DNA of 64,000 bases from NCBI RefSeq assembly GCF_034424525.1, contig NZ_CP139980.1, forward strand, positions 172,892 to 236,891, given 5' to 3'. Origin of the DNA: Sphingobium yanoikuyae (lineage in GTDB: Bacteria > Pseudomonadota > Alphaproteobacteria > Sphingomonadales > Sphingomonadaceae). The notes beneath the pieces are model-generated. The model searched no databases. It had not been told where the DNA came from and saw only the letters and a program-made list of their open reading frames with translations. This document shows, one piece after another, positions 8,044 to 18,200 of this stretch. The position numbers and the translations under genes were made by a program. Position 1 is the stretch's first letter; each line of letters begins with the position of its first letter.

Positions 8044-9246
8044 ATGTCTCGACGCTCATTAGTGGCGCGGCTGGTGGCCTGTGGAACCGGCTTGGTGCTC
8101 GGTTCTCCAACGCTCGCGCGACAGACTTCCCGGTCTGCGGGCTCGTGGAACTTCGGTGCGGCTCACCTCGAATGGGAGCCGCTGGAAGTCGGCACGGGTG
8201 ATACCCTCCTTGTTTCGGCACAAGTGCGCGGAGTGCCGGTGCGGGCGGTGCTCGACAGTGGCAGCGGCGCGTCGATCATGAGCACGGCGCTCGCGGCGAA
8301 GCTCGGCTTGAACGATGGTGAGCGGCGCATGATTAGCGGGCTGAGCGCCAAGGCCCCGGTGCTGCTGGTCCGCGACATCGACGTACAGCTCGCCCGCGAA
8401 ACCCGTCGCTTACCCTTTGCCGTCGTTGGTGATCTGAGTTCAGTGTCGGCGGCCTTCGGACGACCGATCGATATCCTCCTCGGTGCCGATATGTTCACGG
8501 GTAGCTGCATCGCGCTCGATTTCGCGAAAAGGCGTATGGCGGTCGTCAAGTCAGGCACGTTTCTCGCCGGTCCCGACTGGCGCGCTGTCGCGCTCGGGCG
8601 CGGTGCCAAGCAGGAGCTGTTCATTCGAGCTTCCGTCTCGGGTTTGCCTCCCGTGCCCTTGATGATCGATCTTGGCAGCTCGGCCGCGCTGATGCTCTCG
8701 TCGGCCTATGCCCGCGATCAAGGGCTGTTGAACGGGAAGCTCGTCTCGACCGCGGCGATCGGCGGCGTCGATGGTGTGCGTATCAACGATGCTTTCACGA
8801 TCCAGAACATCAACATCGAAGGGCTTGGCGTCTCGAACGTCCCCACACTCGGGATGAGAGCTTGGCTCTCCACCAGCACGGTTGGCAATGTCGGCCTACC
8901 GCTGATCGCTCAATTCGACGTGGTGTTCGACGTGACCGCCGGATTCGTGTGGCTCCGGCCACTCGGTCCTCGTCGTCGCCTGCCGATGCTGAAGGACCGT
9001 AGCGGCCTTGGCCTCGCAGCCTCACCAACGGCGCTCACCGTTGTTCATGTGGCGGCGAACAGTCCCGCGGAAAAGGCTGGCTGGGCGGTCGGCGACCGGA
9101 TCGTGGCGGTGAACGGCCATTCGATCGATGCGAACTATACGCGTGGGGAGCTCTGGCAAGTGCGCTCCCGGCCTGCTGGCACCCTCGTAAAGCTGACGAT
9201 GGCCTCGGGTGATGTGCGCGAGCTCAGGCTGGCCGATTATTATTGA
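8044..9246 (+). CDS. Retropepsin-like aspartic protease with PDZ domain, exported
   Basis: 400 aa predicted periplasmic protease. A signal peptide covers roughly residues 1-26 (two arginines, hydrophobic stretch, cleavage near ARQ). Two pepsin-like half domains follow: the first has the active-site-type motif DSGSGAS (Asp71), the second MIDLGSSA (Asp209), where glycine/threonine of the canonical DTG is altered. A PDZ domain (about 320-395, with NSPAEKAGWAVGDRI) closes the protein. The start at Met 8044 is chosen because it begins the signal peptide. It converges with the merR gene, overlapping by 7 bases. Substrate unknown; proteins of this build are common in sphingomonads and caulobacters. 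Confidence 0.75.
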   Translation: MSRRSLVARLVACGTGLVLGSPTLARQTSRSAGSWNFGAAHLEWEPLEVGTGDTLLVSAQVRGVPVRAVLDSGSGASIMSTALAAKLGLNDGERRMISGLSAKAPVLLVRDIDVQLARETRRLPFAVVGDLSSVSAAFGRPIDILLGADMFTGSCIALDFAKRRMAVVKSGTFLAGPDWRAVALGRGAKQELFIRASVSGLPPVPLMIDLGSSAALMLSSAYARDQGLLNGKLVSTAAIGGVDGVRINDAFTIQNINIEGLGVSNVPTLGMRAWLSTSTVGNVGLPLIAQFDVVFDVTAGFVWLRPLGPRRRLPMLKDRSGLGLAASPTALTVVHVAANSPAEKAGWAVGDRIVAVNGHSIDANYTRGELWQVRSRPAGTLVKLTMASGDVRELRLADYY

Positions 9247-9659
9247 TCGGCTTGAGGGTGGCCTTTGCCGATCGCCTTCATGATCCGACAATCGGCCATG
9301 CGCGCCTTGGTGCAGCTCTGGCTGAGCATTGCCAACTCATCCCGCAACACCGCGAGTTGCGCCAGTCTCTCCTCCACATCCTTGAGGTGCTGAGCAGCGA
9401 TAGCTGAGGCGGCACCACAATCCTGGTCCGGGTTCTGCGCCAGCCCCATCAACGAACGGATCTCGTCGACGGAGAAGCCAAGCCGGCGACCGTTGCGGAT
9501 GAAGTGCAAACGCTCAATGTCACTGGCATCGTAGGTTCTGCGACCCGACGCCGTGCGAGGGGCGGATCGGAGCAACCCGATCGACTCATAAAAGCGGATC
9601 GTCGTCACCTTCGTCGAGGTCTCGCTGGCGAGCTGCCCAATCATCACCGGCTTCATCAT
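9240..9659 (-). CDS. MerR-family divalent-metal regulator
   Basis: 139 aa metal-responsive regulator. The winged helix is at residues 7-72 (TIRFYESIGLL, SGRRTY). The dimerisation helix is followed by the metal loop, with Cys81, Cys116 and Cys124. A cysteine at the position equivalent to MerR Cys82 marks sensors of divalent ions (Zn, Cd, Pb, Hg); CueR-type copper sensors have serine there. The gene is divergent from the CDF carrier, and the 75-base gap contains a MerR-type promoter. Control of the CDF, FTR1 and czc genes is therefore likely. The exact metal cannot be read from sequence. Confidence 0.85.
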   Translation of the reverse strand: MMKPVMIGQLASETSTKVTTIRFYESIGLLRSAPRTASGRRTYDASDIERLHFIRNGRRLGFSVDEIRSLMGLAQNPDQDCGAASAIAAQHLKDVEERLAQLAVLRDELAMLSQSCTKARMADCRIMKAIGKGHPQADQ

Positions 9660-9696
9660 GCCATCCTTGCTTATGCGAACGTGTCGCACATTTCGC

Positions 9697-9726
9697 TTGC
9701 TTCTACAGCGACTGGAGGTGGTAAGG
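9697..9726 (+). promoter_or_regulatory. MerR-type promoter/operator of the CDF-FTR1-czc genes
   Basis: A -35-like TTGCTT is followed by the imperfect dyad CTTCTACAGCGACTGGAG and a -10-like GTAAGG, giving the elongated spacing of about 18-19 bases typical of MerR-activated promoters. The dyad resembles the one at 27718-27738 before merC. Confidence 0.65.
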
Positions 9727-9734
9727 AAGGCCGC

Positions 9735-10361
9735 ATGAATGCTTCTACCGAAAGCTGCGGGTGCCACGGGGAGCCCGCGCGCGCGCAAACCGATCCGGCC
9801 TATCGCCGTGCGCTGCTGACCGTCGTGGTGCTCAACCTCGGCTTCGGAGTCGCCGAGCTGTTCGGCGGGTTCATCGCCGATAGCCAAGCGCTGAAAGCGG
9901 ATTCCCTCGATTTTCTCGGGGACGGGTCGATCAGCCTTATCGGTCTTCTCGCGCTTGCCTGGTCCGCACGGGCGAGGGCAAAGGTCGCGCTGACGCAGGG
10001 GTTGTTTCTCGGTGCGCTTGGCGTGGGCGTAATCGGTTTCGCGATTTGGCGCGCCCTGAACGCAACCGCGCCCGATGCCGAACTGATGGGCACAATCGGC
10101 GTTGTCGCGCTCGCGATCAATGTCGTGTCCGCCTTGGTGCTTGCGCGTTTCCGGGAAGGGGACGCCAATGTTCGCGCGATCTGGCTGTTCAGCCGCAACG
10201 ACGCGCTCGCCAACGTGGCGGTGATCGCCGCGGCCGGTCTGGTGGCGTGGACAGGAAGCGCCTGGCCGGACCTCGCCGTCGCCGGCCTCATCGCCCTCCT
10301 GTTCCTCCACTCCGCTTATGAAATCGTCACTGGCGCTCGGCGCGAATTGGGAGAGCGGTAG
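9735..10361 (+). CDS. Cation diffusion facilitator carrier, short form
   Basis: 208 aa inner-membrane metal exporter with six predicted helices and no cytoplasmic C-terminal domain. The N-terminus has CGCH. Metal-site residues sit in helix 2 (DSLDFLGDG) and helix 5 (SRNDALANV), with Asp/Asn replacing the histidines of classical zinc carriers. A good ribosome-binding site (AAGGAAGG) precedes the ATG at 9735. The stop overlaps the next start by one base. The divergent MerR gene probably controls it. Substrate is likely a divalent ion, unspecified. Confidence 0.82.
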   Translation: MNASTESCGCHGEPARAQTDPAYRRALLTVVVLNLGFGVAELFGGFIADSQALKADSLDFLGDGSISLIGLLALAWSARARAKVALTQGLFLGALGVGVIGFAIWRALNATAPDAELMGTIGVVALAINVVSALVLARFREGDANVRAIWLFSRNDALANVAVIAAAGLVAWTGSAWPDLAVAGLIALLFLHSAYEIVTGARRELGER

Positions 10362-12328
10362 TGCGTCTGCTCGCGTTGATCCGGGCAATGCTCTCGTTGC
10401 GGCTGCTCTCCGCGCTCGCGGCGCTGCTGATCCCTGCTGCGGCAATCGCCGAACCCGGCGACGTGCAAACCGCATGGCGGCTGCTCGACTATATGGCCGT
10501 CGATTATGGCGGCGCGGTCGCCAACGGTCGGATCAAGAGCACGTCGGAATATGCCGAGATGACGGAGTTCGCCGCGTCGGTCTCGACACGGCTTCAGGGC
10601 CTGCCGGCGAAGCCGGAGCGTCAAGCCCTCATCCAGCGGGCTGCCAACCTCCAGGCGGTGATCGCGGAAAAGGGACCGACTGAACAGGTGGCAACATTGG
10701 CGCACGGGCTCGCGGCCGATCTGTTGCGCGCCTACCCGGTGCCGCTCGCGCCCGATAAGGCTCCGAACCTCGTCTCCAGCGATGCCCTGTTCCGACAATC
10801 CTGCGCGTCCTGCCACGGGATGACGGGCAACGGCCGTGGCCCTGACGCCGCCAAGCTCGCTACGCCCCCGATTGCTTTCACCGATGCCGAGCGCGCGCGC
10901 CAGCGCAGCGTGTTCGCGCTCTATCAGGTGGTGACGCAAGGCATCGACGGGACCGCGATGCAGAGCTTCGCCGATCTGCCCAACGATCAGCGCTGGGCGT
11001 TAGCATTCCGAGCCGGGAGCTTCGCCTTCACGGATGCGCAGGCGCGCGAAGGCGAGCGGCTTTGGAAATCCGACCCGACCCTTCGCCGGCGCATTCCGGA
11101 CCTGAAAACCCTGGTCGCGCTCACCCCGGCCGCGCTCGGCGCGGCGATCGGCGACGCCAAGGCTGACCCAGTGCTCGCGTTCCTGCGTCGTCATCCCGAA
11201 CAGGTGATACAACAGGCTCCCGGCTCGCTCGCGGTCGCCCGCGCCAAACTCGCCGAAAGCGTGGCGGCTGCGCGGCGCGGCGATGCGCGCATGGCGAAAG
11301 AGCTGGCGCTGTCGGCCTATCTCGATGGGTTCGAGCCGATCGAGCCAACACTCACCGCGCGCGACGCGACGCTGATGGGTCGAATCGAGGGCGCGATGGG
11401 GGAGTTCCGCGCCTCGATCGACCGGGGCGCGTCGCCCGATGATCTCGCGGAGAAGGTCGCAGTACTGGGCGGCCTTTTCGACGATGCGGAAGCGGCGCTC
11501 GCGCCTGATGCCGCCACCGAAGCGTCCACGTTCCTGGGCGCGTTCACGATCCTGCTGCGTGAAGGGCTCGAAGCCCTGCTCATCGTTGTCGCCATGATCG
11601 CGTTCCTGCGTAAAGCCGAGCGCGGCGAGGCGCTGCGGTACGTGCATGGCGGCTGGGTCAGCGCGATCATCGCGGGCGGGATCACCTGGGCGGTCGCCAC
11701 CTATGCGATCGGGATCAGCGGTGCGAGCCGGGAGCTGACGGAAGGGTTTGGCTCGCTGTTCGCCGCGGTCGTGCTGCTCTCGGTCGGGATTTGGATGCAC
11801 GGCAAGGCGCAGGCCGATCAGTGGCAGCGCTATATTCGCGAGAAGATGTCGCGGGCGCTCTCGGGCGGGTCGGGCTGGTTCCTGTTCGGGCTGGCGTTCG
11901 TCGTAGTTTATCGCGAGGTCTTCGAGACGATCCTGTTCTATGCCGCGCTTTCGGCGCAAGGTGACAACGGGATGCTTCTCGCGGGGGCCGGGTCGGCGAT
12001 TGGACTGCTCAGCCTGATCGCTTGGGCCATGCTTCGCTACAGTCGCAAGCTGCCGATCGCGCAGTTCTTCCGCTATAGCTCCTGGCTCATGGCGGTCCTG
12101 ACCGTCGTGCTGGCGGGTAAAGGCGTCGCCGCGCTCCAGGAAGCCGGCCTTATCAACATCGCACCGCTCGCGGACGTGCCACGGCTGTCGATGCTCGGCG
12201 TGTTTCCCACTTGGCAATCGGTGCTGGCGCAACTCCTGATGGCGGTCGCCATTGCGGTCGGGTTCGCCTGGAACGGGCGCGACCGATCCCGCTCGGGTTC
12301 CGGCTCAGTGACCCTTGGTTCGAATTAG
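10361..12328 (+). CDS. FTR1-family iron permease fused to a cytochrome c domain
   Basis: 655 aa membrane protein. A signal peptide (1-30) leads to a periplasmic region with one haem-c site, CASCH (148-152), then a coiled linker. From about residue 390 follows an FTR1/EfeU-type permease with both iron motifs, REGLE (400-404) and REVFE (518-522). The cytochrome part may oxidise or accept electrons from iron during uptake, in place of a separate multicopper oxidase. It starts with GTG overlapping the CDF stop, so both are co-transcribed. Iron uptake inside a divalent-metal efflux operon is unusual. The domains are certain, the redox role inferred. Confidence 0.85.
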   Translation: MRLLALIRAMLSLRLLSALAALLIPAAAIAEPGDVQTAWRLLDYMAVDYGGAVANGRIKSTSEYAEMTEFAASVSTRLQGLPAKPERQALIQRAANLQAVIAEKGPTEQVATLAHGLAADLLRAYPVPLAPDKAPNLVSSDALFRQSCASCHGMTGNGRGPDAAKLATPPIAFTDAERARQRSVFALYQVVTQGIDGTAMQSFADLPNDQRWALAFRAGSFAFTDAQAREGERLWKSDPTLRRRIPDLKTLVALTPAALGAAIGDAKADPVLAFLRRHPEQVIQQAPGSLAVARAKLAESVAAARRGDARMAKELALSAYLDGFEPIEPTLTARDATLMGRIEGAMGEFRASIDRGASPDDLAEKVAVLGGLFDDAEAALAPDAATEASTFLGAFTILLREGLEALLIVVAMIAFLRKAERGEALRYVHGGWVSAIIAGGITWAVATYAIGISGASRELTEGFGSLFAAVVLLSVGIWMHGKAQADQWQRYIREKMSRALSGGSGWFLFGLAFVVVYREVFETILFYAALSAQGDNGMLLAGAGSAIGLLSLIAWAMLRYSRKLPIAQFFRYSSWLMAVLTVVLAGKGVAALQEAGLINIAPLADVPRLSMLGVFPTWQSVLAQLLMAVAIAVGFAWNGRDRSRSGSGSVTLGSN

Positions 12329-12368
12329 TGCAATGACATGAAAACCCTTCCGTGATAGAGGCAAGCTA

Positions 12369-12698
12369 GTGCGAGCCTTTTTGCCTTTCCTGACATGCCT
12401 GATGCTGGTCCTGACCAGCTTCTCCGGCATGGCCCATGCCGCCGATCTGGCGGGGGGAAGCATCGCGGGCGTTGAGTTCACGGTCCATACCGCCGGTGAC
12501 ATCGATCAGGTGCCATCGGACTCGGACAAGAATGTCCCGCATCATCACAATTATTGTCACGGACACGACGTCGGCGCGCCTGCGCGCACGACGATGGAAT
12601 ATACCCCCGTCCTCACAGTGCCCAAGCCGACAATCTCCGCCTCTGCGTCGCTCGACGGCCGCACCGGCATGGTCCATTTGAGGCCCCCCCAAGCCTGA
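12369..12698 (+). CDS. Small exported histidine-rich protein, CzcI-like
   Basis: 109 aa with an N-terminal signal peptide ending near AHAAD. A cluster HHHNYCHGHD (about residues 59-68) could bind metal. It lies directly before czcC, where other czc operons have czcI or a similar small periplasmic regulator. Sequence similarity to CzcI is not demonstrated here; the call rests on size, export signal, histidines and position. The start is a GTG 40 bases after the iron permease. Confidence 0.55.
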   Translation: MRAFLPFLTCLMLVLTSFSGMAHAADLAGGSIAGVEFTVHTAGDIDQVPSDSDKNVPHHHNYCHGHDVGAPARTTMEYTPVLTVPKPTISASASLDGRTGMVHLRPPQA

Positions 12699-12758
12699 CG
12701 TCCGATTTGGGCGTGCGTTGGCGCGCCCCTGTCGATCATCGTCAGGAGTCCTATTTTC

Positions 12759-14036
12759 ATGAATCGTATCCTCGCGGCCATGCTGGCCGCAGCGTCTTGC
12801 GCCACGATGGCGCAGGCGCAGGTCGGACCGTCCGCGCCTGTTGCGCAGGATGCGCCGGTCTACACGCTTGACCAAGCGGTCAGTGCAGCGGGCGGTTCGG
12901 CCCCTGCTGCGGAAGCGGCGACAGCTGGAATCGACGCGGCCCGTGCAGGTCGCACAGTCGCCGGCTTGCGGCCCAATCCGGTGGTTCAAGGCCAAGTCGA
13001 GAATGTCATCGGCTCCGGGCCGTATCGGGGGGTCCGCAGCGCGGAAACCACGGTCGGCTTTGCGATCCCGATCGAGCTAGGCGGCAAGCGCGGCGCCCGC
13101 GTCGCGGTCGCCAATGCGCAATTGTCCCGGGCCGAGATCCAGGCCGCGATCATCGCGGCGGATGTCCGGCTTCAGGTAACGCAGCTCTATGTCGAAGCGG
13201 TCGCGGCCGATCGCCGGGTAATGACAGCCCGCGATCAGGCCCGGATCGCCAGCGATGCGCTGCGGGCCGCGAGCGTTCGCGTGCAGGCAGGGCGGGCATC
13301 GCCACTCGAGCAACAGCGCGCGGATGTCGCGCGTATCAATGCCGACGCCAATGTGGAGCGGCAGCTTCGCTTGGCCGAGGCGGCCCGCGCCAATCTGGCG
13401 CGTCGGATCGGACGGCCGATCGACGGCCTGCTCGATGACACGCTGCTCGATCGCCTTCCCGGTGTGAACGTCTATGGGCCGTTGGCACCGGTCAACACGA
13501 CCGGCACACTCGCGCTGGCGGCAGCCAACGCGGATTTCTCCATTGCCGAAGCCGGCGTGCGGCTCGCGCGCGCCAATCGCGTGCCTGACCTGAACGTCGG
13601 GCCGTCGATCCGCCGCCTGGAAGCGACCAACGACATGGCGGCGGTGTTCAGCGTGTCGATCCCGATCCCGGTGTTCAACAATGGTCGCGCCGCGATTGCG
13701 CAGGCGACCGCGCAGCGGACCCAGGCGGATGCGCAGCGCCGCGTGACCGCGCTCGACATCGAACAGGCGATCACGGACGCGCAGGCGCAGGCGGCCAATG
13801 CCGCAACGACGGCTCGTGCGGCGTCGGGGCCGGCGCTGGCGGCTGCACAGGAGGCCGCCCGCATCGCGCGGATCGGCTATCGCGAGGGCAAGTTCGGCCA
13901 GCTCGAATTGCTCGATGCTGAACGCACGCTCGCCGAAACGCGGGTCGCCGCGATCGACGCGCTTGCCAATTACCAGAATGCCCGCGCGCAAGTGGAGCGA
14001 CTGACCGCTCGTGCGCCCAATGGGGGGAATCAGTGA
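12759..14036 (+). CDS. czcC: CzcC-type outer-membrane efflux protein
   Basis: 425 aa member of the TolC/OEP family, the outer-membrane channel of a three-part metal exporter. A signal peptide (1-21, MAQAQ cleavage region) precedes two OEP repeats rich in Ala, Gln and Arg helices. AGGAG lies seven bases before the ATG. The stop overlaps the czcB start (ATGA). Together with CzcB and CzcA it should export divalent ions from the periplasm. Length is normal for the family. Confidence 0.9.
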   Translation: MNRILAAMLAAASCATMAQAQVGPSAPVAQDAPVYTLDQAVSAAGGSAPAAEAATAGIDAARAGRTVAGLRPNPVVQGQVENVIGSGPYRGVRSAETTVGFAIPIELGGKRGARVAVANAQLSRAEIQAAIIAADVRLQVTQLYVEAVAADRRVMTARDQARIASDALRAASVRVQAGRASPLEQQRADVARINADANVERQLRLAEAARANLARRIGRPIDGLLDDTLLDRLPGVNVYGPLAPVNTTGTLALAAANADFSIAEAGVRLARANRVPDLNVGPSIRRLEATNDMAAVFSVSIPIPVFNNGRAAIAQATAQRTQADAQRRVTALDIEQAITDAQAQAANAATTARAASGPALAAAQEAARIARIGYREGKFGQLELLDAERTLAETRVAAIDALANYQNARAQVERLTARAPNGGNQ

Positions 14037-15214
14037 TGAAGAGCTTTTATCTCGCGGGCGCGGCGTCGCTCGCCCTGCTCTTGGCTGCCTGCGGCGGCAA
14101 GGATGGCGGAAACGAGGCAACTGCCGAAGGCGCAGCTGCCAATGAGACGGCAGCGGGCACGGAAAAGGGCGGTGCTGAAGGCGGTCATGCCGGTGAAGGC
14201 GTCGTCACATTGGGTGCCGACCAGATCGCCACAGCGGGCGTCCAGGTCGGACGGCCGATCATCGGCGGGGCCGGGACGATCGAGCTGCCCGCGATCATCG
14301 AGGGCGACCCACAGGGAACGCAGGTCGTCTCGGCCGCAATTGCGGGACGCGTGGTCGCGCTCACCCGTAACCTCGGCCAATCGGTCGGACGCGGCCAGAC
14401 CATTGCGGTCATCGAAAGCCGCGAGGCGGCGCAGATCAAGGGCGAGGTCGAGGCGGCGCGGGCGCGGCTTCAGCTCGCTAATTCGAACCTCGCGCGCGAA
14501 CAGCGGCTGTTCGCGCAGAGAGTCTCCCCTGAACAGGATCTGATCGCCGCCCGCACAGCGGCGACGGAGGCGCGGATCGCCCTGACGCAGGCGCAGAGCA
14601 TGGTTTCGGCGGCGGGTGTCGGCGGCGGCGGGCTCAACCGGCTCGGCATTGCCGCGCCGATCTCGGGCCAGATCATTGCGCGCCCCGTGACGCTGGGACA
14701 AACGGTCGCGGCGGATGCCGAACTCTATCGCATCGCCAACCTGAGCCAGGTGTCGATCGCGCTTAATCTCAAGCCCGAGGATGCGGGCCGGGTGCGTCCC
14801 GGCAATACGGTGCTGGTGAAGGCGGCAGGCCGTCAGGCGACCGCCCGCGTGACCTTCGTGTCGCCGGCGCTTGATCCGCAGACGCGGCTCGTGCCTGCGC
14901 TCGCCACCCTCGACAATCGCGGTGGCGAATGGCGGGTCGGCGAGCCTGTGACGGCAGCCGTGCAGCTCACGGGCAGCGGCGGGAGCGGGGCGGTCCGCGT
15001 GCCGACGACGGCGGTCCAGAGTTTCGAGGGCAAGTCGGTCGTGTTCGTGCGCACGCCCACCGGCTTCAAGGCGACCCCGGTCCAGCTCGGCGATGCGTCG
15101 GGCGACACGGTGATCGTCCGGTCGGGCCTGACCGGCAACGAACAGATCGCCACCACCGGAAGTTTCACGCTCAAGGCCGAGATCGGCAAGGGCGAAGCGA
15201 GCCACGAGGATTAA
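14033..15214 (+). CDS. czcB: CzcB-type periplasmic adaptor, lipoprotein
   Basis: 393 aa membrane-fusion protein. The signal ends in a lipobox (LLLAAC), so it is anchored in the inner membrane by lipid. Biotinyl-lipoyl-like halves flank an alpha-helical hairpin (about 140-180, AARARLQLANSNLAREQ). The C-terminal beta-barrel and membrane-proximal domains follow. Unlike CzcB of Cupriavidus it has no long His-rich N-terminal metal-binding region, only a short acidic/Gly linker. It overlaps czcC and is three bases from czcA. Confidence 0.9.
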   Translation: MMKSFYLAGAASLALLLAACGGKDGGNEATAEGAAANETAAGTEKGGAEGGHAGEGVVTLGADQIATAGVQVGRPIIGGAGTIELPAIIEGDPQGTQVVSAAIAGRVVALTRNLGQSVGRGQTIAVIESREAAQIKGEVEAARARLQLANSNLAREQRLFAQRVSPEQDLIAARTAATEARIALTQAQSMVSAAGVGGGGLNRLGIAAPISGQIIARPVTLGQTVAADAELYRIANLSQVSIALNLKPEDAGRVRPGNTVLVKAAGRQATARVTFVSPALDPQTRLVPALATLDNRGGEWRVGEPVTAAVQLTGSGGSGAVRVPTTAVQSFEGKSVVFVRTPTGFKATPVQLGDASGDTVIVRSGLTGNEQIATTGSFTLKAEIGKGEASHED

Positions 15215-15217
15215 GCC

Positions 15218-18200
15218 ATGATCGCCCGTATCGTAACCTGGGCGGTCGAGAAGCGCTGGCTAGTCCTGCTCCTCACCGTCATCGTCGCCGCCATCGGCGC
15301 CTTTTCCCTCTACCGGCTACCGATCGACGCGGTGCCGGACATCACCAACAATCAGGTCCAGATCAACGTCCGCGCGCCTGCCCTCTCGCCCGAGCTGGTC
15401 GAGAAGCAGGTGTCGTTTCCAATCGAAACCGCGCTCGCCGGCACCCCCGGCCTGGAATATACGCGCTCGTTGAGCCGCAACGGCTTCGCGCAGATCACGG
15501 CGGTCTTTTCGGACGCGACGGACATCTATTTCGCCCGCCAGCAGGTGGGCGAGCGTCTGCGGGGCGTGCAAGAGAATCTGCCCGACGGCGTGAACCCTGA
15601 AATGGGTCCGATCGCGACAGGCCTGGGCGAGGTGTACATGTACACCGTTCGTCTCGATCATCGCGAGGACGACAAGCACAAGCCCGGTGAACCGGGCCAA
15701 CAGCCCGATGGCAGCTACATCACGCCAGAGGGCGAGCGACTGACGACCGAAGAGGACAAGGCGACCTACCTGCGCACCGCGCAGGACTGGATCGTGACGC
15801 CGCTTCTGAAGACCACACCGGGCCTCGCCGGTGTCGACTCGATTGGCGGTTACGCCAAGCAGTTCCTCGTCGTGCCCGACGTGCAGAAGCTGGCCTCGCT
15901 CGGCATCACGCTGACGGACCTGGGAAATGCGCTGGAGCGCAATAACACCAGCGTCGGCGGTGGCTTCGTCAATCGCAATGGCGAAGGTCTGGCTGTTCGC
16001 TCGGATGCGCTCGTTCGCAATGCCAGCGAGTTGGCCAGGACCGTGATCGCGACACGTAACGGCGTGCCGATCACGGTCGAACAAGTTGCGACTGTGAAGA
16101 CGGGTCAGGCGATCCGCATGGGTTCGGCATCGGAGAACGGTACCGAAGTCGTCGTCGGCACGGCGATCATGCGGATCGGCGAGAACAGCCGCATCGTGTC
16201 GACCGCGGTCGCTGAGAAACTGAAGACGATCAACGCTTCGCTGCCTCCTGACGTCGTAATTCAGCCGGTGCTGAACCGCACCGAGCTGGTCAATTCGACG
16301 ATCAAGACGGTCGCGAAAAACCTGTCCGAAGGCGCGGTGCTGGTCATCGTCGTGCTCTTCCTGCTGCTCGGCAACTTCCGTGCGGCCCTGATCGCGGCGT
16401 TGGTCATCCCGATCACCATGATGCTGACAGGCTTTGGTATGCTGCGCGCTGGGGTCTCGGCCAATCTGATGAGCCTTGGGGCTTTGGACTTCGGTCTGAT
16501 CGTCGACGGCGCCGTCATCATTGTCGAAAACGCGCTGCGCCGGCTTGCCGAGCAACAGCATCATGAAGGCCGATTGCTCAGCGTCAAGGAACGGCTCGCG
16601 ACCGTGGCAGCCGCTGCGCGTGAGATGATCCGTCCCTCTGTGTACGGGCAGGCAATCATCATCCTCGTCTACGTACCGCTGCTCACGCTGACCGGCGTGG
16701 AGGGTAAAACGTTCGGACCGATGGCGCTGACCGTCATCATCGCGCTCGCCTTCGCCTTCATCCTCTCTCTCACCTTCGTGCCGGCGATGATTGCGATCTG
16801 GCTGTCGAAGAAGGTCGAGGAGAAGGACGGCCGCATCATCACGTGGCTGAAGAAGCGCTACGAACCCGGTCTCGACCGGGCCATGAAGCGCCCGACGCTG
16901 ACGATCGGTGCGGGTGTGGGAAGCCTTGTGGTGGCGGCGCTTGCTTTCACTACGCTCGGCTCGGTGTTCCTGCCGCAGCTCGACGAAGGCGATTTGCTGA
17001 TCCAGTCGCTCCGCATTCCGGCAACGTCGGTCCAGCAGAGCCAGGCGATGCAGGTGCCGATCGAGCGGATGATGTCGAAGCAGCCGGAGGTGCAATTCGT
17101 CTATTCCAAAACGGGCACCGCCGAGCTGGCGGCCGACCCGATGCCGCCGAACGCGACCGACATGTTCGTCATCCTGAAGCCGCGCAAGGATTGGCCGGAT
17201 CCTGAGCTTCCCAAGGAGGAGCTGGTCAGCCGGATCGAGGGTAATCTCGCGAAGATTCCGGGAAATGCCTACGAGATCACCCAGCCCATCCAGATGCGCT
17301 TCAACGAGCTGATCGCCGGCGTGCGCGGCGACATCGCGGTGAAGGTGTTCGGGGACGACTTCAACCAGATGAACCGGACGGCCGAGCAAATCGCGGCGGT
17401 GCTGCGCAGAACGCAAGGCGCAGCGGACGTGAAGGTGGAGCAGACGACCGGTCTTCCCATGCTCGACATTCGCGTCAACCGCGACGCGATGGCGCGGTTG
17501 GGCGTTACGGCTCAGGATGTGCAGGACACCGTGACTGCGACGATCGGCGGGCGAACATCGGGCCAGATCTTCGAGGGCGACCGTCGCTTCCCCGTGGTGA
17601 TCCGCCTGTCGGAGGCGCAGCGTGCCGACATCGGCCTGCTCCAACAGGTGCAGGTGCCGGTGGCAGGCGGCGGCTATGTACCGCTGTCCAGCGTCGCCGA
17701 GATCAAGGTGGTCGATGGTCCGAACCAGATCAGCCGCGAGAACGGCAAGCGGCGCGTGGTGGTGCAAGCCAACGTGCGTGGCCGCGACGTCGGATCCGTC
17801 GTGGCGGATGCGCAGGCGGCGATCGGCAGCCAACTCCGGCTGCCTGCCGGCACCTATCTCGAATGGGGCGGCCAGTTCGAGAACCTCCAATCGGCAAGCG
17901 AACGGCTGAAGCTGGTCATTCCGGCTTGCTTCATCTTGATCCTGCTGCTCCTCTACGGGGCGTTGGGATCGGTCCGCGACGCCGCGATCGTGTTCACCGG
18001 CGTGCCTTTCGCGCTGGTGGGCGGCGTCCTGTTGCTGTTCCTGCGGGGCATGGACTTCTCGATCTCGGCGGCAGTGGGCTTCATCGCCCTCTCGGGCATC
18101 GCGGTCCTCAACGGCCTCGTCATGGTCAGCTCGATCCAAGATCTGATCCGATCAGGGATGAGCCGCGAGGAAGCCGCGCATGTTGGCGCGATGCAGCGTC

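Noticed and set aside
9660..10475. Upstream extension of the MerR frame on the minus strand to 411 codons
   Set aside because: The extension covers the CDF gene in antisense; the MerR domain begins at MMKPVMIG with the divergent promoter just upstream.
15317..18139. 940-codon open frame on the minus strand opposite czcA
   Set aside because: Shadow of czcA in GC-rich DNA; translation is Arg/His/Asp-rich with no family features, while czcA is certain.
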